Source of the DNA: Clostridia bacterium
Lineage (GTDB): Bacteria > Bacillota > Clostridia > TANB77 > CAG-508
Direction of reading: 5' to 3'
Assembly (NCBI GenBank): GCA_900752095.1
Contig: CAADUD010000110.1
Location: 1-16,521, forward strand
DNA length: 16,521 nucleotides
Part shown: piece after piece, positions 1 through 6,589 of the stretch
Layout of the letters: every line of letters starts with the position of its first letter
Numbering within the stretch: position 1 is the first letter of the stretch
The notes under the pieces: generated by a model
What the model saw: only the letters and a program-made list of their open reading frames with translations
Databases searched by the model: none
Told to the model about the DNA's origin: nothing
Position numbers and translations under genes: made by a program

Positions 1-1352
1 AAATTTTTCAAACAATTTGGACGGCTCTTACAACGCAAAATGAAACTTTATCTACAATTTTGCTTTTTCCTATATATTTTATTGATATATGGGTTAACAT
101 GCTACTGTTTACAACTATTTTTGATATTAAGGCTACTAAAAAATCTAAAATAATTTATGTACTTAGCATGGGTGCTATTGCTTTTCTTTTTAGAACTTTT
201 ATTCCAGAACCTTATGGCATTTTTCTCAACATGATTATGGTAATTCTACTAGTTAAATTTATTTTAAAAGCTTCTTGGTTAAAGTCTTTATTATCTGAAT
301 TTAGTATTATTGCTCTTAGTAGTATTTTAGAGTTGTTCATGTTGCAGTTTTACTTATCTAACTTTAACATTACAAAAGAAGTTCTTATGTCTGTCCCATT
401 ATATCGTATTGTATATATTCTTAGTATATATTTATGTATCTATATAATTTATAGAATAATTAAATTTTTTAAATTTCGTTTTAACTTAGAAAACTTGACC
501 AAAAAAAATAAAATTCTATTTATTGTTAATACATTATTAGGAATTATAGCGATTGGTACACAGTTTTATTTAATCTCTTTTTACAGTGATAAAATGCCAA
601 TTGGAATTACCATTGTTAGTATTTTAAGTTTATTTGCTTATTTCTTTATTAGTATCTATAGCTTATTAAATACTACTAAATTAGAAACCACATCACGAAA
701 TTTAACAGAAGCTCAATTATACAATAAAACTTTAAGTTTATTACATGATAAAATGAGAGGTTTTAAACATGATTTTCACAATATTGTGCAAGGTATTGGT
801 GGTTATATTAGTACTAATGATATGGAAGGACTTAAAAAATATTATTCTCAACTATTAAAAGATTGTGATCAAGTTAATAATTTGACTGCACTAAATCCAT
901 CCATTATCAACAACTCTGCTATCTATAATGTTATGGCTGATAAATATCACAAAGCAGATGAATTAGGAGTACAAATTAATTTAGCTATTTTTATGGATTT
1001 AAATGAAATTGAACAGCATATGAAAATATATGAATTTACTAGAATTTTAGGTATTCTTATGGATAACGCAATAGAAGCTACTGCTGAATGTAAAGATAAA
1101 ATTATTCATGTTACTTTTAGAAAAGAAGAAAACCGAAAGAGAATTTTAATGATTATTGAAAATACTTACTTAAATAAAAACGTGGATATTGACCGAATTT
1201 TTGATAAAGATTATTCTACTAAATCAAAAACAACAAACAGTGGACTTGGATTATGGGAAGTACGACAAGTATTAAAGAAAAACAATAATTTAAATTTATT
1301 TACTACCAAAAACGAAGAATTTTTTGTACAACAATTTGAAATTTATTATTAG
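1..1352 (+). CDS. AgrC-like sensor histidine kinase (GHKL family), 5' end cut by window edge
   Basis: Membrane sensor kinase of the AgrC/ComD type, expected to detect a cyclic peptide pheromone and phosphorylate a LytTR response regulator. The frame is open from base 3, so the true start lies left of the window; the TTG at 60 is only an internal Leu codon, and residues before it resemble the usual AgrC N-terminus. About 449 residues are visible. Several hydrophobic segments (about six) precede a cytoplasmic part with the H-box KHDFHN (His codon 768-770), the N-box MDNAIEA near 1060-1080 and the G-box GLGLWEVRQV near 1243-1272, typical of HATPase_c_5. The gene stops at 1352 in front of a bidirectional terminator and converges on agrBD, which is unusual because agr genes are normally co-directional. 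The cognate ligand is inferred to be the adjacent AgrD. No response regulator gene is visible here. Confidence 0.9.
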   Translation, partial: IFQTIWTALTTQNETLSTILLFPIYFIDIWVNMLLFTTIFDIKATKKSKIIYVLSMGAIAFLFRTFIPEPYGIFLNMIMVILLVKFILKASWLKSLLSEFSIIALSSILELFMLQFYLSNFNITKEVLMSVPLYRIVYILSIYLCIYIIYRIIKFFKFRFNLENLTKKNKILFIVNTLLGIIAIGTQFYLISFYSDKMPIGITIVSILSLFAYFFISIYSLLNTTKLETTSRNLTEAQLYNKTLSLLHDKMRGFKHDFHNIVQGIGGYISTNDMEGLKKYYSQLLKDCDQVNNLTALNPSIINNSAIYNVMADKYHKADELGVQINLAIFMDLNEIEQHMKIYEFTRILGILMDNAIEATAECKDKIIHVTFRKEENRKRILMIIENTYLNKNVDIDRIFDKDYSTKSKTTNSGLGLWEVRQVLKKNNNLNLFTTKNEEFFVQQFEIYY

Positions 1353-1355
1353 AGC

Positions 1356-1393
1356 AAAAAAGTAGAACCTTATTTTCTAAGGTTCTACTTTTT
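1356..1393. terminator. bidirectional intrinsic terminator between agrC and agrD
   Basis: A perfect 12-bp stem (AGTAGAACCTTA at 1361-1372 with its complement at 1378-1389) has a 5-nt loop. It is flanked by A5 on the left and T5 on the right, so it can end the kinase transcript on the plus strand and the agrBD transcript on the minus strand. Confidence 0.85.
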
Positions 1394-1450
1394 ATCGTTT
1401 TTTATGTTTTAAGGAAATATTATATTTTAGCATTTTGAACTTTTATAAAA

Positions 1451-1570
1451 TTAATCTTTTTTAATTAATGATGCAGGCATTTTAGGTTGATGTACAACTC
1501 CTAAAACTAGGCATGCAGTATTAGTTGATTTTGCATATTTTTCAGCTACTTTTGCTAATAATTTTAACAT
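1451..1570 (-). CDS. agrD: AgrD-like cyclic lactone autoinducer pre-peptide (39 aa)
   Basis: I read this small gene directly from the minus strand. ATG at 1570, stop TAA at 1451-1453, with a strong AAGGAGGA ribosome binding site at about 1577-1584. The 39-residue product has the AgrD layout: an amphipathic leader beginning MLKLLAKVAEKYAK, a core STNTAC with the single Cys at residue 20, a hydrophobic LVLGVV stretch, then HQPKMPASL and a charged KKD tail. The QPKxP..L block after the cysteine is characteristic of clostridial AgrD peptides. AgrB is expected to cut after the ring region and join the Cys thiol to the new C-terminus as a thiolactone. The gene lies 78 bp downstream of agrB on the same strand. 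The ring is probably 5 to 7 residues starting at Cys20; its exact end is inference. Confidence 0.88.
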   Translation of the reverse strand: MLKLLAKVAEKYAKSTNTACLVLGVVHQPKMPASLIKKD

Positions 1571-1601
1571 TTGTGTTCCTCCTTAAATAAATAAAATTTA
1601 T

Positions 1602-1635
1602 ATAATAATAGCATTGCCGGCTAATGCTTTATTAT
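1602..1635 (-). promoter_or_regulatory. intercistronic hairpin between agrB and agrD
   Basis: AGCATT (1610-1615) pairs with AATGCT (1623-1628) across a loop that contains GCCGGC. The stem continues outward for seven more A-T pairs with a single bulged base at 1609. On the minus-strand transcript it sits between the agrB stop and the agrD ribosome binding site. No uninterrupted U-run follows, so a partial terminator or an RNA processing or stabilising element is more likely than a full terminator. Confidence 0.5.
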
Positions 1636-1648
1636 CCTTTGTTAGATA

Positions 1649-2275
1649 CTATGAAACTGTTTCTTCACTACCATAAACTTCATATCCATGTTTGTTGTTT
1701 GTTATCTTATAGGCAATTGGCATAATAGTTAAGTTTTGCAAAAAAATTCCATAAAGTAACATATAACTAATAATTTTATCTGGACTAAAAATAATAATTG
1801 CTAACAAAATTAGTAAAAAAATATAAGCTTTTATTCTTTTATTTTTTCTTTCTTTTTTACTTAAGATAGGAATATTTTCTGTATCTGCTGGAGCATATTT
1901 GGTTATAAAAATAATACTTATAATTCCTATTATTAATGCTAGAAAATACAAAACATAGTTTTTGGAAATTGGTAAATACTTAGCAATAAGAATAGGAAAA
2001 AGATATAAAATTGCAGTAGTTATCATACAACCAAGATGTGTTTTTAAGTGAAAACCTCCCGTAAAACTCCTATAAGGTGCAAGTAATAAGAACATAAGAA
2101 GAATATACCACCCTACATTTAAGAAAAATCCCATTATAATTAATAAAAGAATTTTTGGCATTTCTCCAAATAGTATTCTTACCCCAAAAGTAATCACCAT
2201 TTCTTTTTCTTCATTCATTTCTGGCATTTTTTGTTTTATTTTTTCTACAATCCAATCACAAAATTTATCTATCAT
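1649..2275 (-). CDS. agrB: AgrB, accessory gene regulator B (pre-peptide processing membrane endopeptidase)
   Basis: Integral membrane cysteine protease that trims the C-terminal tail of AgrD and helps form the thiolactone. The product is 208 residues with several membrane segments. The family signature runs PYRSFTGGFHLKTHLGC, placing the catalytic pair at His76 and Cys83, almost the same numbers as His77 and Cys84 of the Staphylococcus aureus protein. The later KYAPADTENIPI block, between membrane segments, is also typical of AgrB. The start ATG at 2275 follows a GAGGT ribosome binding site near 2283, and a candidate promoter lies at 2306-2334. agrD follows on the same strand, as expected for a B-D pair. 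Identity is secure; peptide specificity cannot be read from the sequence. Confidence 0.95.
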   Translation of the reverse strand: MIDKFCDWIVEKIKQKMPEMNEEKEMVITFGVRILFGEMPKILLLIIMGFFLNVGWYILLMFLLLAPYRSFTGGFHLKTHLGCMITTAILYLFPILIAKYLPISKNYVLYFLALIIGIISIIFITKYAPADTENIPILSKKERKNKRIKAYIFLLILLAIIIFSPDKIISYMLLYGIFLQNLTIMPIAYKITNNKHGYEVYGSEETVS

Positions 2276-2305
2276 TTTTTTACCTCAATGTTTTACTATC
2301 TCTAT

Positions 2306-2334
2306 TTTATATTTTGCATTGCTTTTTAGGTAAA
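2306..2334 (-). promoter_or_regulatory. candidate SigA promoter of agrBD
   Basis: On the minus strand TTTACC (2329-2334) and TATAAA (2306-2311) are separated by 17 bp. The -35 box is poor, as expected for an activated promoter. Two TTCAT direct repeats at 2342-2346 and 2364-2368 lie just upstream, 22 bp apart. Confidence 0.5.
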
Positions 2335-2475
2335 TCTTTTTATGAAATATATAAAAAGTAATGATGAATTTTGTCATTTTTTGTTTGGTATCCAAAAATA
2401 GTTCTTTTATAAAAACCTTAATTTTTATTTTACTAATCTTAGTGTTTTAATAGAAAGCCATAGATAAAAATAATC

Positions 2476-2503
2476 AAAAAAAAAGAAGATATTGTTATCT
2501 TCT
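2476..2503 (-). terminator. intrinsic terminator of the methyltransferase-pseudouridine synthase operon
   Basis: Immediately after the stop at 2504, the minus-strand transcript forms an 8-bp stem (AGAAGATA with TATCTTCT, 4-nt loop, 2484-2503) followed by a run of eight U residues or more. Confidence 0.85.
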
Positions 2504-3202
2504 CTATAATTTGTTGTCTATTGATATATCTTTTAATATTGTCCAACTACCTTCTTGTTTTGGAATAGAATAAAATGCCATAAATTCATTTGTAACAGGG
2601 TGATAAAGCTTTAATTCGTATGCCCAAAGAGCAATTTGTTTTCCATGTCCTCTTCCGCCATACTTTTGATCTCCATAAATGCTATGGTTTCTACTAGATA
2701 ATTGTACTCTTATTTGATGATGCCTTCCTGTATATAAATGTATTTTTAAAACAGATAAATTCGTTTCTTTATCATATTTTAAAACCTCATAATCTAATAT
2801 TGCTAATTTACTATGTTTGGTTTCTTCTTTTACAACTTTACTCATATTGCTTTTTTCATTTTTGAATAGATAATCTTGTAAAATATCTTTTTCTTTTTCC
2901 ATTTTACCATTTACAATTGTTAAATAAGTTTTTTGGAATTGTTTTTCTCTTACTTGGTTGCTAAGTCTTGCTGCTGCTTTAGAAGTTTTTGCGAAAACAA
3001 TAACGCCACCTACTGGCCTATCTAAACGGTGAATTAATCCAATATAAACATTTCCAGGTTTGTTATATTTCTGCTTTATATATTGTTTTACTATACTAAG
3101 TAAGTCTACATCTCTCGTTTTATCTGATTGCGAAGGAATATTTACCGGTTTTTCTACTACAATCATATGATTATCCTCATAAATTACATTCAATTTTTCC
3201 AT
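2504..3202 (-). CDS. RluA-family RNA pseudouridine synthase
   Basis: Predicted to isomerise specific uridines in rRNA or tRNA to pseudouridine. The 232-residue protein has the RluA motif HRLDRPVGG with the catalytic aspartate at residue 61, and the later GRHHQIRVQ block at about 159-167. It starts directly in the catalytic domain and has no N-terminal S4 RNA-binding domain, so it resembles the short single-domain members of the family. The target nucleotide cannot be told from sequence. The ATG at 3202 follows AAGGAAAG. It lies 66 bp after the methyltransferase gene with no terminator between them, so the two are probably co-transcribed and may both modify RNA. A strong terminator ends the unit. 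Confidence 0.9.
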   Translation of the reverse strand: MEKLNVIYEDNHMIVVEKPVNIPSQSDKTRDVDLLSIVKQYIKQKYNKPGNVYIGLIHRLDRPVGGVIVFAKTSKAAARLSNQVREKQFQKTYLTIVNGKMEKEKDILQDYLFKNEKSNMSKVVKEETKHSKLAILDYEVLKYDKETNLSVLKIHLYTGRHHQIRVQLSSRNHSIYGDQKYGGRGHGKQIALWAYELKLYHPVTNEFMAFYSIPKQEGSWTILKDISIDNKL

Positions 3203-3268
3203 TTTACTATATCTTTCCTTGAATTCATTTTAACTTTTTTACTATTCTAGTAGGATTATGCCTTTTCG

Positions 3269-4135
3269 TTATTTGCTTTCCCAACGTGCAAAAATGCCAC
3301 ATGGCAAAATAAGGGAAGAGTTGGTCATAGGAAGTCCTATTTCTCCACATGATACTTTCCCTTGATATTGCTTTGATACAGATAATTCTAATAAATTTTG
3401 TAACACTGTGCTAGAGATTCCTGTTGTGTAGGAATTAATTAAAAAGAAAAGCGGTTTTTTCGATAATACTTTTGTGCATAATTCTATTAGTTCTGCTAAG
3501 TTTTCTTCAAACTTCCATACTTCTCCATTAGTACCTCTTCCATAAGATGGTGGATCCATAATAATAGCATCATATTGGTTTCCTCTTCTTATTTCTCGAT
3601 TTACAAATTTAATAACATCATCTACTATATAACGAATAGGTCTACTTTCTAGACCAGAAGCTTTTATATTTTCCTTTGCCCATGCTACCATACCTTTTGA
3701 GCTATCTACATGGCATACCTCAGCACCGGCATAAGTACATGCTACTGTTGCGCCTCCTGTATAAGCAAATAAGTTTAATACTTTTATTGGTCTATTTGCT
3801 TGTTTAATTTTTGATATCATCCAATCCCAATTAATAGCTTGTTCAGGAAATAAACCAGTATGCTTAAATCCCATTGGTTTAATTTGAAAAGTTAGTTCTT
3901 TATATTTTATTTGCCAACTATCCGGCATTTCTTTCTCATATTTCCAGTTTCCTCCACCAGAAGAACTTCTATAATACTTTGCATTTACACTTTTCCATTT
4001 TTCTGGAAATGTTTTTTTGTTCCAAATAATTTGTGGATCTGGTCTTATTAAAATAATCTTTTTCCATCTTTCTAGTTTTTCTCCATTTGCCATATCCAGT
4101 ATTTCATAATCTTTCCAATCCCTTGCTACTTCCAT
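3269..4135 (-). CDS. class I SAM-dependent methyltransferase (Methyltrans_SAM / RlmI-like)
   Basis: The 288-residue protein carries a Rossmann-type methyltransferase domain. The SAM-binding loop LNLFAYTGG is at residues 120-128, the acidic VDSS at 143-146, and the catalytic-type DPPSYGRG at 194-201. These motifs and the upstream GLFPEQ segment match the Methyltrans_SAM group that includes 23S rRNA cytosine methyltransferases such as RlmI and RlmK, but the N-terminal PUA domain of RlmI is absent. An RNA substrate is likely but the position is unknown. The ATG at 4135 follows GAAGGTG. A consensus promoter sits just upstream and the pseudouridine synthase gene follows, pointing to a two-gene RNA-modification operon. 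Confidence 0.88.
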   Translation of the reverse strand: MEVARDWKDYEILDMANGEKLERWKKIILIRPDPQIIWNKKTFPEKWKSVNAKYYRSSSGGGNWKYEKEMPDSWQIKYKELTFQIKPMGFKHTGLFPEQAINWDWMISKIKQANRPIKVLNLFAYTGGATVACTYAGAEVCHVDSSKGMVAWAKENIKASGLESRPIRYIVDDVIKFVNREIRRGNQYDAIIMDPPSYGRGTNGEVWKFEENLAELIELCTKVLSKKPLFFLINSYTTGISSTVLQNLLELSVSKQYQGKVSCGEIGLPMTNSSLILPCGIFARWESK

Positions 4136-4160
4136 GTTACACCTTCTTTTCTATTATTAC

Positions 4161-4189
4161 AGTATAAGATATAATCCACAAGATGTCAA
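4161..4189 (-). promoter_or_regulatory. SigA promoter of the methyltransferase-pseudouridine synthase operon
   Basis: On the minus strand, a perfect TTGACA (4184-4189) and TATACT (4161-4166) are 17 bp apart, about 25 bp upstream of the methyltransferase start. Confidence 0.8.
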
Positions 4190-4233
4190 TGTTTTTACTT
4201 TTGGATTTCTTACTTTTTTATGTTCTAAATTCG

Positions 4234-4446
4234 TTACAAAAAATTTTCTAATACATGTATAAAATTCATAATTAATAAAACATCAGCTATAATTAGCATA
4301 AATATTAAAATAACAGTAGATGTTATTATTCTATGTTTTTTCACTTTTTCTAAAAAATAGCTTGTCCTTTTTCTTATTTTTTCCCCTAAAGTATCATTTG
4401 CTTTTTGATAATGTACCTTTAAAATTAAATCTTTGGTATATTCCAT
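4234..4446 (-). CDS. small single-pass membrane protein, unknown function
   Basis: A 70-residue product that I do not recognise. Residues 1-40 are polar and basic with several Lys/Arg pairs. Residues about 40-62 form one strongly hydrophobic membrane helix rich in Ile, Leu and Met, followed by a short tail ending ENFL. There is no signal peptidase-like site, so the polar N-terminus is expected in the cytoplasm by the positive-inside rule. The start is supported by a strong GGAGGGG ribosome binding site at 4451-4457, four bases before the ATG. It lies between uvrC and the methyltransferase operon on the same strand; no clear promoter of its own was found. A real gene is likely because of the ribosome binding site and coherent topology; its function is open. 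Confidence 0.65.
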   Translation of the reverse strand: MEYTKDLILKVHYQKANDTLGEKIRKRTSYFLEKVKKHRIITSTVILIFMLIIADVLLIMNFIHVLENFL

Positions 4447-4502
4447 AAAACCCCTCCATTTTATTTTCCTAGTATCAATATATTCTGCATATTTGGATTT
4501 TA

Positions 4503-4530
4503 TGATAAAAATCGTATTACAAAAACGATT
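4503..4530 (-). terminator. possible weak terminator downstream of uvrC
   Basis: AATCGT (4510-4515) and ACGATT (4525-4530) form a 6-bp stem with a 9-nt loop. On the minus strand it is followed by TTTTTAT. It lies about 95 bp past the uvrC stop. The stem is short, so this is tentative. Confidence 0.35.
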
Positions 4531-4624
4531 ATTTTTTTACAAATTTCTATTTTTACATTTTACTTTATTTTCGTAAATTTAATTTATTAAAAGTATTATT
4601 TTTGCTTATTTTGATAAAGAATAG

Positions 4625-6419
4625 CTAATTTAAAGCTTGCTTAATTGTTTCTGCTAATTCTTTTGTAATTCCTGGTATTTTTGCTATTTCTTCTATCTTT
4701 GCTTCCTTTATTTTTTGCACTCCTCCAAATTTTTTTAAAAGTGCTTTTTTCTTAACCGGTCCAATACCTGTAATTTCATCTAAAACAGATTTGGTAATAT
4801 CTTTTCCTCTTAATTTTCTATGATATCCGATTGCTTTTTCGTGAACACAATCCTGAAAATAAGTTATAGTATTCATAAGTCGCTCAGATAAAGGTATTTC
4901 TTTTCTATTTTCATCTATTAAAGCTCTTGTAGTATGTTTATCATCTTTTACCATTCCATAAATGGGAATGTCTAAATTGTATATAGCTATTGCTTCTTTT
5001 GCAGCCCTCATTTGGGTAATACCTCCATCTACAAAAATAGCATCTGGCAATTTTCCAAAGGCTCCATTTGGATTTTCTATAGAATGTTTTAATCTTCTAA
5101 TAATTACCTCTTGCATACATTTAGGATCATCTTGTTCCAACACAGTTTTTATCTTAAAAGTTCTAGATAAATTCTTTTTTACCACTCCATCATAAAGCAC
5201 ACACATAGCTGCAACCATATATTGTCCAGAAATATTAGAAATATCAAAACTTTCTATTTTTCTTGGCAGTTTATCCATATTTAATACTTTTTTTAGTTCA
5301 TTTACCACTCCATATTTCTCTTTTTCTGTATTTTCCAAAGTAATTTTTGCATTTTTCTCCGCCATTTCTACTAATCTAAGTTTTTCTCCCTTTTGTGGGG
5401 ACTTAATTTCCACATTTCTTTCCATTTTTTCAGAAAGAGAATTTTCTAGTAATTCTTTATCTTCTATATCTTCTTGCACCATAATTCTATGTGGTACTAC
5501 CAAACTATTTAAGTAATATTGTTTTATAAAGTTAGAAAGAATTTCTTTGTTAGATTCATCTACAATATCTTCAAAAAAGTAATGTTCTCTTCCTATCATT
5601 TTACTGTTTCTAATAAAAAAAACTTCAATACAAACACGTAATTCATTTTTGGCAAGACCAATTACATCAATGTCATTTTCTGAAAGATTAGAAACTTTTT
5701 GTTTTTCAAAACTGATTTTTTCTATTGCTAATTTTTTATCTCGTAAATAGGCTGCTTTTTCAAACTCTAGTTTTTTTACCGCTTCTTGCATTTGTGCTTC
5801 TATTTGCTTAATAATGGGAGTAGTTTTACCATTTAATAAATTAATAATTTGATTAATTTGTTCTCTATATTCTTCTTTAGAAATATATCCCATACAAGGA
5901 GCTGCACATTTTTTTATATGGTAATTTAAACAAGGTCTATCTTTATACTTAAAACTCCTACATTGCCTAATTTTAAATTTTGATTTGATAAAAGATATCA
6001 TTTCTTTAGCTGAACCGTGCACTAGCATATGGTCCAAAATATTTTGCTCCATCATTTAAAATTCTTCTTGTTAGATATACATCTGGGTAATCTTCCTGTA
6101 CATTTACTTTAATATATGGATAGGTTTTATCATCTTTTAATAGTACATTAAATTTTGGCATATTTTTCTTAATTAAATTACATTCTAAAATAAGTGCTTC
6201 TGATTCATTATCTGTTACAATATATTCAAAATGGTCTATTAAAGCAACCATGTTTTGTATTCTTTTAGTTTTATTATTTTTTCTAAAATATTGCCTTACT
6301 CTATTTTTTAAAGAAATTGCTTTACCCACATAAATAATTTTATTATCTTTGTCATGCATAATATATACACCCGGTTTGTTTGGCAATTTTTTTAGTTCTT
6401 CTTCTATATTAAACGCCAT
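4625..6419 (-). pseudogene. uvrC: uvrC, excinuclease ABC subunit C, full length but split by a +1 frameshift
   Basis: UvrC makes both incisions in nucleotide excision repair after UvrAB loads on damage. The start is ATG at 6419 behind AAGGAGG. The first part (6419 to about 6018) holds the GIY-YIG nuclease with GVY at residues 17-19, YVG at 30-32 and the catalytic-type Arg40, and ends in KYFGPYASA. That frame then meets a TAA at 6006-6008. The homologous sequence continues one base out of frame (AKEMISF, then RPCLNYHIKKCAAPC), followed by the UVR motif that binds UvrB, the RNase H-like nuclease (DISN, VDGG, YHRKLR) and tandem helix-hairpin-helix at the C-terminus. Removing one base near 6017 joins the frames into about 597 residues, the normal length. 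A sequencing error or a real recent mutation both fit; as written, the protein is broken. Confidence 0.88.
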
Positions 6420-6465
6420 AGTTACCTCCTTGCCCTCTTTATTGTAACATATTAAATACATTTTT

Positions 6466-6494
6466 ATATTACCATTAACTTTTTTTCTTTTCAA
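6466..6494 (-). promoter_or_regulatory. candidate SigA promoter of uvrC
   Basis: On the minus strand TTGAAA (6489-6494) and TAATAT (6466-6471) are 17 bp apart, about 47 bp upstream of the uvrC ATG. It is divergent from the glmS promoter. Confidence 0.55.
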
Positions 6495-6532
6495 TACTTT
6501 TTATCTTTTATGTATGAATTATCCTAATTTTT

Positions 6533-6561
6533 TTGACACATTTACATTTTTGTAGTAATAT
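6533..6561 (+). promoter_or_regulatory. SigA promoter of glmS
   Basis: A perfect TTGACA (6533-6538) is followed after 17 bp by TAATAT (6556-6561). Transcription should start near 6568, leaving a leader of only about 20 nt that holds the AAGGAGG ribosome binding site at 6574-6580. Confidence 0.85.
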
Positions 6562-6589
6562 GATAGAAACATAAAGGAGGTATTATATT

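Noticed and set aside
60..62. TTG at 60 as the start of the sensor kinase
   Set aside because: The frame is open to the window edge and the 19 residues before it look like the normal AgrC N-terminus, so the gene is truncated by the window.
4962..5195. Plus-strand frame inside uvrC
   Set aside because: It is antisense to the conserved UvrC nuclease domain, has no ribosome binding site and resembles no known protein.
6006..6055. Programmed +1 frameshift in uvrC
   Set aside because: There is no slippery site: the tRNA on GCA cannot re-pair well one base on, and no stop or Shine-Dalgarno stimulator of the prfB type is placed there. UvrC is not known to use frameshifting. The rare CGG codon alone is insufficient.
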